Source of the DNA: Cribrihabitans_A pelagius
Lineage (GTDB): Bacteria; Pseudomonadota; Alphaproteobacteria; Rhodobacterales; Rhodobacteraceae
Assembly (NCBI RefSeq): GCF_048820915.1
Contig: NZ_JBMERR010000006.1
Location: 62,001 to 126,000, forward strand
DNA: 64,000 nt
Direction of reading: 5' to 3'
Shown: one piece after another, positions 48,820 to 57,353 of the stretch
How positions within the stretch are numbered: position 1 is the first letter of the stretch
Layout: every line of letters begins with the position of its first letter
Notes under the pieces: generated by a model
The model's database searches: none
What the model was told of the DNA's origin: nothing
The model's input: only the letters and a program-made list of their open reading frames with translations
Made by a program: the position numbers and the translations under genes

Positions 48820-49935
48820 TCATCCGGCCGCGGCGTCCAGCGCGGCGGAAAGCGCCGCCCAGAGTTCCTCCACCGGTTCGATCCCGACCGAGAGGCGCAC
48901 GAAGCCCGGCACCACGCCGTCGCCCCAGCGCGCCCGCCGTTCGGCCGAGCTGTGCACGCCGCCAAAGGAGGTCGCGGGGCGCAGCAGCGGGCAGCCGTTG
49001 ATGAAGGCCTCGGCCCGCTCCTTGCTGTCGAGCGTCAGGCCGATCAGGAAGCCGAAACGCTCCATCTGCGCCTTGGCAAGCGCGTGAGAGGGATCCTGCG
49101 GCAGCCCCGGATAGCGCAGCGCGGTAAGCGCCGAGTGGCCGGAGAGGCGCTCCGCCAGCACTTCGGCGGAAGAGCACATCCGGTCGAAACGCACCTCCAG
49201 GGTTTCCAGACCGCGGTGCAGCAGCCAGGCCTCCTGCGGGCCGGGGATGCCGCCTGCAAAGATCCGCCATTCGCGCGCGGTCTCCAGCACTTTGGCGTTG
49301 CGCGTTGCCAGATGGCCCATCAGCGCGTCGGAATGCCCGCCCGGCGCCTTGGTATCCGACGCAACCACCACATCGGCGCCCAGTTCCAGCGGGCGCTGGC
49401 CCAGCGGCGTCATCGTTGTGTTGTCGACGATCAGCAAGCCGCCACCCGCATGCACCGCGTCCGCGATCTCCGCCAGCGGGCAAAGATCCAGACCGGGGTT
49501 CGAAGGGGTTTCGGCAAAGACCACGTCGTATTCCTCCAGCCCGCCCGCGGCAAATTCCAGCGTCGGGCGCTGGTCGACTACGACGCCGAGGTTTTGCAGG
49601 AAACGCTCGCACAGCCGCCGGGTGACGTAATAGCCATCCGAGGGGATCAGCACCCGCGACCCGGCCTTGACGGTGGCAAACAGCGACGCCGAGATTGCCG
49701 CCATGCCGGAGGGAAAGGCCAGCGCCGGGGCCTGCTCCAGATTGCCCAGCACATGCTCAAGATGTTCCCAGGTGGCATTGCTGACGCGGCCGTAGCCGGG
49801 GCCTCCGTCAGGGTCGCCGGGCAGATGGTACATGCTGCTTTGGGTGACCGGCAGCGCCACCGGGTCGCCCTTAGCAAGCGCATTGCCGCGCAGATGCAGC
49901 ATGGCGCCGGGCCGGTACTTGGAACTGTCTTGCAT
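48820..49935 (-). CDS. Cys/Met-metabolism PLP enzyme (cystathionine lyase/synthase type)
   Basis: A 371-residue fold-type I PLP enzyme from ATG 49935. Features: YGRVSNATWEHLEHVLGNLE (Y-x-R-x-x-N-P-T-x-x-x-L-E equivalent), FPSGMAAISASLFA, YDVVFAETPSNPGLDLCPL, DNTTMTPLGQRPLELGADVVV, and the PLP Lys in ASDTKAPGGHSDALMG. It is a gamma-family enzyme that could act as cystathionine beta-lyase or gamma-synthase; which one is not decidable here. It stands alone, divergent from a class V aminotransferase gene. Confidence 0.85.
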   Translation of the reverse strand: MQDSSKYRPGAMLHLRGNALAKGDPVALPVTQSSMYHLPGDPDGGPGYGRVSNATWEHLEHVLGNLEQAPALAFPSGMAAISASLFATVKAGSRVLIPSDGYYVTRRLCERFLQNLGVVVDQRPTLEFAAGGLEEYDVVFAETPSNPGLDLCPLAEIADAVHAGGGLLIVDNTTMTPLGQRPLELGADVVVASDTKAPGGHSDALMGHLATRNAKVLETAREWRIFAGGIPGPQEAWLLHRGLETLEVRFDRMCSSAEVLAERLSGHSALTALRYPGLPQDPSHALAKAQMERFGFLIGLTLDSKERAEAFINGCPLLRPATSFGGVHSSAERRARWGDGVVPGFVRLSVGIEPVEELWAALSAALDAAAG

Positions 49936-50175
49936 GAGACGGAGCCTCTTCTGAATATCCCACTTGTGCAAAGCCCATAGCAGATGCCCGGGCGGCAGGG
50001 AATTCTCCCGGCGCTCCTGCATGCGGGCGAAAGCTGCGTTTTGGCACTACCTCTCCGGCCATCGTGCGCATGACGCGCGGATTGCCGCGCTACTGGTCCA
50101 TTTTCCTCATGCGTTCCGCCCCCGCCCGCCCTAACCTGCGCCCTGAAATGCCAACTGACGACGCAAGGGACCGCC

Positions 50176-51429
50176 ATGCCAAAGATCAACGCCCCGCTAC
50201 TGGACACGATCCGGGAGAAGTTCGCCCATGTCAGCCACTGCCCCGAGCAAGGGCCGCGCATTTTCTTTGAGAACGCAGGCGGTGCACTGACGCTGAAATC
50301 GGTCGCGGAGACCTCGGCCCGCTACGCCGGCATCCCCGACAACCAAGGCCGCGCAAACCCCGGCAGCCGCGCGCTGGAGGATGTGATCCGCAAGGCGAAG
50401 GACGACATGGCGGTGATGATGAACGCGCCCGGCGGGCAATTCTTCGTTGGCGAAAGCGGCACCGAACTGCTGTTCCGGTTGATCATGAACGCCTGTCTTG
50501 CCGGCGCCCGCGGCGGGCAGGTGCTCGGCTCGACGCTTGAGCATCCGGCGAGCCGCTCGGCCTGCAACCGCTGGGCTGGCATTGCCGGGCAGCGACACGT
50601 GCTGATGCCGCATGACGATGCCACCGGCACAGTCACAGCCGAAGCCTATGCTGCCGCCGTCACGCCCGACACGGTGGTTGCCACCATCGTGCATACCTCT
50701 CCGGTGACAGGCATGGCGGTGGATGCCGCCGCCTGTTCGGCCGCAATCCGCGCCGTGGCGCCGGAGTGTTTCATCATCGTCGACGGCATCCAGCATGCCG
50801 CGCATGGCAGCATCGACCTTGCCGCCTATGGTGCCGACGGCTATGTGATCTCGCCTTACAAGATGTTCTCGCGCCACGGCTACGGGCTGGCCTGGATCTC
50901 GGACCGGCTGGCCCAAGTTGCGCACAACAGCCTGGACGGCGGCCCGGCGGAGAACTGGGAAATGGGCACGCGGGATACTGGCAGCTATGCGACGCTGTCG
51001 GATGTGGCCGCCTACCTGGAGTGGCTGGGCGGTGAGGTGAGCGGTGCCACGGACCGGCGCGCCCGGTTTCAGGCTGCGGGCGCGGCGATCCATGCGCAGG
51101 AGAAGGCGCTGACCGACGCGATGATCTTTGGCACTGGCAACCTGCCGGGGCTCGCGGACATGGAGGCCGTGACGATCATCGGCGGCGCAGACAACCCGGC
51201 CCGCGAGGGGCTGGTGGCGATGACAGTGGAGGGCGCCGCCTCTGCCGATGTGGTGGAGCGGCTGAACGCGGCAGGCATCCGAACCCACCTGCGCAAGGCG
51301 GATCACTACTCTGGCAACATCCTGACGCCGCTCGGGCTGGACACCTGCGTGCGGGTCTCGATGTGCCATTACAACAGCGTCGGCGAGGTGGCGAAGTTCC
51401 TGGGCGTGATGCAGGAGATCTGCGAGTAA
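50176..51429 (+). CDS. class V aminotransferase / cysteine desulfurase-like protein
   Basis: A 417-residue PLP protein. IFFENAGGALTLKSVAE is the typical opening, HTSPVTGMAVDAAACSAAIRA, FIIVDGIQHAAHGSIDLAAYGADG (Asp and Gln contacts to PLP), and the PLP Lys in ISPYKMFSRHGYGLAW. This group includes cysteine desulfurases, isopenicillin-N-epimerase-like and other class V enzymes; the substrate is not evident. Its divergent neighbour is the cystathionine-type enzyme, so a sulfur amino acid role is possible. Confidence 0.82.
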   Translation: MPKINAPLLDTIREKFAHVSHCPEQGPRIFFENAGGALTLKSVAETSARYAGIPDNQGRANPGSRALEDVIRKAKDDMAVMMNAPGGQFFVGESGTELLFRLIMNACLAGARGGQVLGSTLEHPASRSACNRWAGIAGQRHVLMPHDDATGTVTAEAYAAAVTPDTVVATIVHTSPVTGMAVDAAACSAAIRAVAPECFIIVDGIQHAAHGSIDLAAYGADGYVISPYKMFSRHGYGLAWISDRLAQVAHNSLDGGPAENWEMGTRDTGSYATLSDVAAYLEWLGGEVSGATDRRARFQAAGAAIHAQEKALTDAMIFGTGNLPGLADMEAVTIIGGADNPAREGLVAMTVEGAASADVVERLNAAGIRTHLRKADHYSGNILTPLGLDTCVRVSMCHYNSVGEVAKFLGVMQEICE

Positions 51430-51616
51430 AGCCGGAGACGGCCTTTAGTTGGGTCTGTAACTCCCTTGCTGAAGAAGGCCGCGCGCTGCCCTCCCGTGTC
51501 ATTTGCCAAGGCTGCGGTCTTTCCGGAACATGCTGGCTTCCCGCCGTCCACCGCCCCCAGCCCCAACAAAACCGGGGCCAAAGGGTGCGATTTCTTCACG
51601 GGTCACCCCGCGCCCA

Positions 51617-51630
51617 CGACCCTAGGGTCG
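51617..51630. promoter_or_regulatory. perfect palindrome upstream of the DMGDH-like gene
   Basis: CGACCCTAGGGTCG is a 14-base perfect palindrome, 69 bases before the start of the flavin oxidase gene, in a 269-base gap with no other feature. It is a candidate operator for an unidentified regulator. Confidence 0.4.
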
Positions 51631-51698
51631 CCGTGATAAGCGCGGTGCCCGCAAGTGGCGGGCGCCCGCGTCCCCGGCGCAGGCAAGGAAGACGACCC

Positions 51699-54116
51699 AT
51701 GAAGACCCACGCTCAGGCAGTAGTGATCGGCGGCGGCCTGGTTGGCTGCTCCATCCTGTACCACCTCGCCAAGCTCGGCTGGCGCGACGTGGTGCTCTTG
51801 GAACGCGACGAGCTGACCTCCGGCTCCACCTGGCACGCGGCGGCCAACATCCACGGGCTGCACGACAACAACAACATCACGCGCATCCAGCACTACACGA
51901 TGAACCTTTACAAGCAGCTGGAACAGGAGACCGGCCAGGGCTGCGGCGTGTTCCAGCCCGGCTCGCTGTATCTGGCCAAGACCGAAGAACGCGAACACCA
52001 GCTGCGCCTGCAGGAATCCAAGGCCAGATACTATGGCCTGAACTTCTACGAGGTGAGCCGCGCGCAGGCCAAGGAGCTGCACCCGCTGGCCCAGTTCGAC
52101 GACGTGCGCTGCATCATGTTCGAACCCGAAGGCGGCAATGTCGATCCCTCCGGCGTGACCATGGCCTATGCCGCGGGGGCCCGCGCGCTCGGGGCCGATA
52201 TCGAACGCTTCTGCCCTGTCACCGGCACCGAGCAGCAGCCCGACGGCAGCTGGATCGTGCGCACCGCGAAGGGCGATATCCATTCCCAATGGGTGGTGAA
52301 CGCAGGCGGTCTCTGGGGCCGCGAAGTGGCGGCGCTGGCGGGTCTTACGCTGCCCTTGCAGCCGACCGAGCACCAGTATTTCGTGACCGAGAGCATCGAC
52401 GAGGTCGCCAACCTGGGCCGCCGCCTGCCCTCGATCGCCGACCGCGACGGCGAGTATTACTTCCGGCAGGAGGGCAACGGCTTCCTGATCGGCGCCTACG
52501 AGAAGGACATGCGTTTCTGGGCCGAAGAAGGCACGCCGCTGGACTTTGCCCACGACCTGTTCCCGGACGACCTGGACCGGATCATGGAAAACGTGATCCG
52601 CGCCACCGAACGGGTTCCTTGCGCCGAGACCGCTGGCGTGAAGCGGGTGATCAACGGCCCGATGATCTGGTCGCCGGATTCCAACGCGATCTGGGGCCCG
52701 GTGCCGGAGCTGAAAAACTACTTCTGTTGCACCGGCATCATACCCGGTTTCTCGCAGTCCGGCGGGCTGGGACTGCTCGCGGCGCAATGGATGGTCGAGG
52801 GCGAGCCGCAATACGACATGTTCGCCTGGGACCTCGCCCGTTTCGGAGACTGGGCGGACAAGAAGTTCACCAAAGCCCGGGTCGAGGACCAGTACGCCCA
52901 CCGCTTTGCCATCCACTTCCCGAACGAAGAACGCAGCGCCGGCCGCCCCGCCCGTCTGCGGCCCGCTTATGAGCTGCAAAAGGAAATGGGCGCGGTCTTT
53001 GGCCTCAACTGCGGCTGGGAGCATCCCTTGTGGTTCGCGGACAAGCCCGGCGTGCAGGACACCAACAGCTTCACCCGGCAGAACTGGTGGGAGCCGGCGG
53101 GCCGCGAAGCCACGATGCTGCGCGAGAGCGTGGGCGTGATCGACATCTCGAATTTCGCCAATTACGTGGTGAAGGGGCCGAGGGCCTTTGACTGGCTGGA
53201 CAAGCTTGTCGCCAACCGGGTGCCCACCGAAGCGGGCCGCTCCTGCCTGACACCGCTGATCTCGGTGCGCGGCGGGGTGGCGGGTGATTTCACCATCACC
53301 AAGGTAGCGGACGACGAATACATGATGATCGGCTCCGGCCTGGCCGAGCGCTATCACCAGCGCTTCTTCAACATGGTGGAGTTGCCGGAAGGCACCTCTC
53401 TGCAGGTCGCCACCAACCGCATCGCCGGCTTCAACATCGCCGGTCCCAAATCGCGCGAGGCGCTGCAGCGGCTCACCGATGCTGATCTCTCCAATGACGC
53501 CTTCCGCTTCATGCGCTCGCGCAGCATCGAGGTTGCTGGCGTGAAGTGCCTGGCGATCCGCGTCTCCTTCACCGGCGATCTCGGCTGGGAGCTGCACTGC
53601 GCCGAAGGCGATCAGGTCACGCTCTACGCAGCTCTTCTGGAAGCGGCGAAAGAATGCGGCGGCGGCCCGGTCGGCGGGCGCGCGCTTGGAAGCTTGCGGA
53701 TCGAGAAGGGCTACGGCTCCTGGGGCCGCGAATACAGCCAGGAATACTGGCCGCAGGAGGTGGGGCTCGCAGGACTCATCAAGCTCGACAAGGAGTTCCT
53801 CAACAAAGACGCCTACCTGAAAGTGAAGGACAACACCCCGCGCGAAGTGCTGTCGGTCTTCGAGATCGAGGCCGCGCATGATGCCGACGCAAGCGGCGGC
53901 GAGCCGATCTTCACGCCGGAAGGCAAACCGGTGGGCCGCGTCACCTCGGGCGCCTATGGCTACTCCGTAGGCAAGTCGCTGGCGCTGGGATATGCCAACC
54001 CGGCAGTGGCAGGCCCGGGCGGCGCGGTCGAAGTCTTCATTCTGGGCAAGCCGCACAAGGCGCGGATCCTGGAAGCAGCGGCGTTCGACCCCTCGGGCGC
54101 CTGCCTGCGGGGGTGA
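51699..54116 (+). CDS. dimethylglycine/sarcosine dehydrogenase-like flavoprotein with GcvT domain
   Basis: An 805-residue two-domain enzyme. Residues 1-385 are a DAO-type FAD domain: VVIGGGLVGCSILYHLAKLG, then TSGSTWHAAAN with the His that links covalently to FAD in dimethylglycine dehydrogenase. Residues about 430-805 are a GcvT/aminomethyltransferase domain (RESVGVIDISNFANYVVKGP, FTGDLGWELHC, LRIEKGYGSWGREY) that would bind folate and accept the methyl group. The likely role is oxidative demethylation of dimethylglycine or sarcosine in glycine betaine breakdown. AAGGAAG precedes the start. Confidence 0.87.
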   Translation: MKTHAQAVVIGGGLVGCSILYHLAKLGWRDVVLLERDELTSGSTWHAAANIHGLHDNNNITRIQHYTMNLYKQLEQETGQGCGVFQPGSLYLAKTEEREHQLRLQESKARYYGLNFYEVSRAQAKELHPLAQFDDVRCIMFEPEGGNVDPSGVTMAYAAGARALGADIERFCPVTGTEQQPDGSWIVRTAKGDIHSQWVVNAGGLWGREVAALAGLTLPLQPTEHQYFVTESIDEVANLGRRLPSIADRDGEYYFRQEGNGFLIGAYEKDMRFWAEEGTPLDFAHDLFPDDLDRIMENVIRATERVPCAETAGVKRVINGPMIWSPDSNAIWGPVPELKNYFCCTGIIPGFSQSGGLGLLAAQWMVEGEPQYDMFAWDLARFGDWADKKFTKARVEDQYAHRFAIHFPNEERSAGRPARLRPAYELQKEMGAVFGLNCGWEHPLWFADKPGVQDTNSFTRQNWWEPAGREATMLRESVGVIDISNFANYVVKGPRAFDWLDKLVANRVPTEAGRSCLTPLISVRGGVAGDFTITKVADDEYMMIGSGLAERYHQRFFNMVELPEGTSLQVATNRIAGFNIAGPKSREALQRLTDADLSNDAFRFMRSRSIEVAGVKCLAIRVSFTGDLGWELHCAEGDQVTLYAALLEAAKECGGGPVGGRALGSLRIEKGYGSWGREYSQEYWPQEVGLAGLIKLDKEFLNKDAYLKVKDNTPREVLSVFEIEAAHDADASGGEPIFTPEGKPVGRVTSGAYGYSVGKSLALGYANPAVAGPGGAVEVFILGKPHKARILEAAAFDPSGACLRG

Positions 54117-54181
54117 AGCAAGGCGGCAGCTTTCTGGCCAGCGCGTGCCGGCGCCGCGGGCTGGTTCCTGCTAAAACCTCA

Positions 54182-54233
54182 CGGCACCGCACAAATGCAC
54201 ACATTTTGAGTGTGCCGCAATTGTGCGGTGCCG
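54182..54233. promoter_or_regulatory. nested inverted-repeat operator upstream of the ccdA remnant
   Basis: The outer arms CGGCACCGCACAA (54182-54194) and TTGTGCGGTGCCG (54221-54233) are perfect 13-base complements. The inner arms GCACAC (54197-54202) and GTGTGC (54210-54215) are also perfect. This gives four GCACA/TGTGC half-sites just ahead of the ccdA-like frame, as expected for a ribbon-helix-helix autorepressor. Confidence 0.65.
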
Positions 54234-54245
54234 AAAGGGGACCCC

Positions 54246-54447
54246 ATGCCCCAGCAAGCTCCAGATAAAAAACGCACAAACGTGACCTTGAACGCGGCGA
54301 ACCTGACAAAGGCCCGTGAGTTTGGCCTCAACGTGTCAGCCATCAGCGATGCCGCCCTGGCGGAGGCGGTTGCCCTTGCCGAACCGGGAACGGATCGAAA
54401 CGCAGGGTACGCCGCTGGCTGATGTACAGGGTCTGCGGACCCGCTGA
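54246..54447 (+). pseudogene. CcdA-type antitoxin remnant, frameshifted
   Basis: From ATG 54246 the frame encodes DKKRTNVTLNAANLTKAREF and GLNVSAISDAALAEAV, the ribbon-helix-helix part of CcdA, then runs to an early stop at 54422. The toxin-binding tail NRERIETQGTPLADVQGLRT (compare the family's W-I-E-x-N-G-L-P-L-A-D-x-Q) is in another frame ending at 54447. An internal deletion/frameshift around 54368-54380 explains this. The antitoxin probably can still fold its DNA-binding part but not neutralise a toxin. Confidence 0.72.
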
Positions 54448-54659
54448 CGGAGCAGTTTCGCGTCTACGATCCGGGCGGCGGCCGCCTTGTGCTCGACCTG
54501 CAGACGGAGCGGAGCGATACCGGCACCCGTGCGGCCGCGCCACTGTCACCCGTTTCCGAAGGGCCTGCCCCCATCGGCCGGCTGGAACCCGTCCTCGACG
54601 TGAGGGGAGAGCCGCACGTGCTGCATACGGCGGAACTGGCGTTCCCGCGCGCCTTTTGA
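54447..54659 (+). pseudogene. CcdB-type toxin remnant, start codon lost
   Basis: A 70-codon frame reads EQFRVYDPGGGRLVLDLQTE, then the APLSPVSEGPAPIGRLEPVL and V-L-H-T-A-E-L-A blocks of CcdB. The first codon is ACG in a TGACG overlap with the antitoxin stop, where intact ccdAB pairs usually have TGATG. The C-terminal helix is missing: the frame ends after AFPRAF, about 25-30 residues short of normal CcdB (about 100). Both changes point to an inactivated gyrase toxin. Confidence 0.72.
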
Positions 54660-54746
54660 GAACTCCGCCCGTGGCCGATGTTACGCGATACGATTACGAG
54701 ATCCGCCGCGCGCCCGCCAGGGTGTTATCCGGTTTCAATCCGCAAT

Positions 54747-55634
54747 CTAGAGCTGCATATCCGCCGCCGCAGCGAGCAGCCACGCCTTGAAGTGCTTCAC
54801 CGAAGGCGACACCGGCTTGTCCCGGAAGGAGGCGAAATAAGCCCAGGGGCAGTCGAGGTCAAAGGCGAAAGGCTCCACCAGCCGGCCCTGTTGCAGGAAG
54901 GACTGGACCAGCGACTTCGGCACCACCACGCAGCCCAGCCCATTGACTGCCAGTTCCAGCGCCATGTTGGAGGAATTGGTGCGCATCCCGCCCTGAAGGT
55001 TCAGCCTCTCCAGCCCAAAGTACGCCGCGATCTTCTCCCAATAGACCGGCCGCCCCAGGATATGGATCAGCCTGGCCTGAAACAGTTGCTCGGGCGCGGT
55101 GAGCGGCGCGCCGTCGACCCGAAAATCCGGCGCGCAGACCAGCGCCAGCTTTTCTTCCCACAGCTTGACCGCGCTGCCGTCCACATCGTTCTGGTGGCCG
55201 ATGGTGATGGATACATCCGAAACATTGGTGTCCACATCGGTCCAGATCGTGCTGTGCAGGGTCAACTCGATATCGGGATGCGCCTGGGTGAAGCCGTCGA
55301 TCACCCCGATCAGCCATTTCTCAGCCAGGCTGACCGGGCAGGAGATCACCACCTCGCGCTTGTGGGTCTGGGCCACCAGCAGCCGTGTGGCGGCATCGAT
55401 TTCCTGCAACGCATGGCGAACCGAGGGCAGGTAGGCCTCGCCCACATCCGTCAGCGACAGCGAGCGCGGATGCCGCACGAACAGGGGTCGGCCGATGAAC
55501 TCCTCCAGGCTGCGCACGTGGTTGGAGACCGCCGACTGGGTGCAATTCAGCTCGTCCGCCGCGGTGGTGAAGCTCAAATGCCGCGCCGCCGCCTCGAAGG
55601 AGCGCAGGAATGTGAGATGGGGCAGGTTTTTCAT
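54747..55634 (-). CDS. LysR-family regulator, GcvA-like
   Basis: A 295-residue LysR protein: FLRSFEAAARHLSFTTAADE, LNCTQSAVSNHVRSLEEFIG is the helix-turn-helix with the GcvA/AmpR-type pattern, followed by RPLFVRHPRSLSLTDVGEAYL. The effector domain ends PWAYFASFRDKPVSPSVKHF, also GcvA-like. It diverges from the MmgE/PrpD gene across 206 bases, so it probably regulates the PrpD-diaminopropionate lyase-M24 run. Confidence 0.88.
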   Translation of the reverse strand: MKNLPHLTFLRSFEAAARHLSFTTAADELNCTQSAVSNHVRSLEEFIGRPLFVRHPRSLSLTDVGEAYLPSVRHALQEIDAATRLLVAQTHKREVVISCPVSLAEKWLIGVIDGFTQAHPDIELTLHSTIWTDVDTNVSDVSITIGHQNDVDGSAVKLWEEKLALVCAPDFRVDGAPLTAPEQLFQARLIHILGRPVYWEKIAAYFGLERLNLQGGMRTNSSNMALELAVNGLGCVVVPKSLVQSFLQQGRLVEPFAFDLDCPWAYFASFRDKPVSPSVKHFKAWLLAAAADMQL

Positions 55635-55840
55635 GGGCTTGTCCGGTCAGGCTCTGGCAGCAGTCTTCCACGGCCGGCGCAGGGGCGCAATTGCAAAGCG
55701 GCCGTTGCGGCAGGGCCGGCGCCAGGAGGTATGCGCGAAATTTCCCGCCTCTCAGCCCCCGGTGAATTCATGCCCAGGCCGCCGTTCCCGCCGCTAGAAT
55801 GAAACTCATTCCGCCATCCCCTGCCCTGCCGAGGCCCGCC

Positions 55841-57193
55841 ATGACCGAGACCTTCGACCGTGTCGCCGATTTCACTTTCGCACTCACACCCGGCGACCTG
55901 CCTGCCGCCACGCGGGAAGCGGCGGCGCTGATGTTTCTCGACACGCTGGGCGTCGCGATCGGCGCCGCGCCAATGCAAGCCGGACGGATCGCCCGGGACA
56001 CAGCCGCCGCGCTTTACGGCAGCAGCAGCTCAAACTACAGCGCGCGGATGCTGCTGGACGGGCGGCGGGTGAGCCTGGCGGGCGCCGCCTTTGCCGCCGC
56101 CACCGCAACCGACAATCTGGACGCCCATGACGGCTATGCGCCCAGCAAGGGCCACATCGGTGTCGTGATCATCCCCGCCATCGCGGCGCTGGCGGAAACG
56201 GTCGCGGATTTCTCCGGCCCCGAGGCGCTCACCCTCACCACCATCGGCTACGAGATCGCCGGCCGCGCCGCGCTGGCGCTGCATGCAAGCGTCAGCGACT
56301 ACCACACCTCCGGCGCCTGGAACGCGCTTGGCGTGGCAGCGGTTGCGGCGCGGATGCGCGGGCTGTCCCGTGCCCAGCTGCGCGAGGCGCTGGGGATTGC
56401 CGAATACCACGGGCCGCGCAGCCAGATGATGCGCGAGATCGCAAATCCCACCATGCTGCACGACGGCTCCGGCTGGGGTGCCTTGGCGGGCATGTCGGCG
56501 GCGGTGCTGGCCGAGGGCGGCTTTACCGGCGCCCCCGCCATCACCGTCGAAGCACCCCAAGCGGCGGCGCATTGGGCGGATCTCGGGAAATTCTGGCAGA
56601 TGCAACATCAATACGTGAAGCCCTATCCGATCTGCCGCTGGGCCCATGCGCCGATCGACGCGCTGCGCGCACTGATGCGGAAGCACCGCTTCGGCCCGGA
56701 GGAGATTACGCAGATCCATATCAACACCTTCCGCGAAAGCGCCTGCCTGTTTGCGGGCCTGCCCGAGACTACCAGCCAGGCGCAGTATTCACTCGGCTTT
56801 GCGGTCGCGGTGATGGGTGTGCATGGCCGCATCGGAGTGGAGCACATCACCGGTAGGGGGCTTGGCGATCCCCAGGTGGCAGCATTGCACGACCGTATCA
56901 CCGTGGCCGAGAACGCCCGCCACTCCGCCCGCTTCCCGGCGGCCCGTGTTGCGGATGTGGAGGTCACGCTGACCAGCGGCGCGGTGCTGCGCTCGGGCGT
57001 TGTGCATGCGCGCGGCGGACCGGAAGCGCCGATGCGCCGCGATGAGGTCACCACCAAATTCATGGCCTTCGCCGCCCCCGTTGCAGGAGAGCACCGCGCG
57101 GCACAGATCCGCGAGGCGGTGCTGGGCTTCACCCGGGAGGACTCGCGCTTTTCACAGCTGGCAGGCCTGCTTTATGCAGCGCCCGGCGGCTGA
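55841..57193 (+). CDS. MmgE/PrpD family protein
   Basis: A 450-residue MmgE/PrpD protein from ATG 55841 (CCGAGG before it). Conserved parts: MFLDTLGVAIGAAPMQAGR, NLDAHDGYAPSKGHIGVVIIPA, GIAEYHGPRSQMMREIANPTM, and QYVKPYPICRWAHAPIDAL. The family includes 2-methylcitrate dehydratase, cis-aconitate decarboxylase and many enzymes of unknown substrate. It lies upstream of diaminopropionate ammonia-lyase with a 160-base gap; no methylcitrate genes are present, so propionate metabolism is unlikely. Confidence 0.85.
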   Translation: MTETFDRVADFTFALTPGDLPAATREAAALMFLDTLGVAIGAAPMQAGRIARDTAAALYGSSSSNYSARMLLDGRRVSLAGAAFAAATATDNLDAHDGYAPSKGHIGVVIIPAIAALAETVADFSGPEALTLTTIGYEIAGRAALALHASVSDYHTSGAWNALGVAAVAARMRGLSRAQLREALGIAEYHGPRSQMMREIANPTMLHDGSGWGALAGMSAAVLAEGGFTGAPAITVEAPQAAAHWADLGKFWQMQHQYVKPYPICRWAHAPIDALRALMRKHRFGPEEITQIHINTFRESACLFAGLPETTSQAQYSLGFAVAVMGVHGRIGVEHITGRGLGDPQVAALHDRITVAENARHSARFPAARVADVEVTLTSGAVLRSGVVHARGGPEAPMRRDEVTTKFMAFAAPVAGEHRAAQIREAVLGFTREDSRFSQLAGLLYAAPGG

Positions 57194-57353
57194 CCGCGGT
57201 CCGATTTCGGACCTCCTGCAGCGCAGGGAGAGGATTTTCCCCGGAACGCCCGAAGTTTTCGACGCCGCCACTCCCTGCAATTGCCTAACCTGAACGCAAC
57301 AGCGCACGGACCGCCACCGGCCTGCGCCTCAGACGCTTCAAACAGGAGAGACG

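Noticed and set aside
55841..57193. MmgE/PrpD protein as 2-methylcitrate dehydratase
   Set aside because: No prpB or prpC is adjacent and the neighbours are diaminopropionate lyase and a peptidase.
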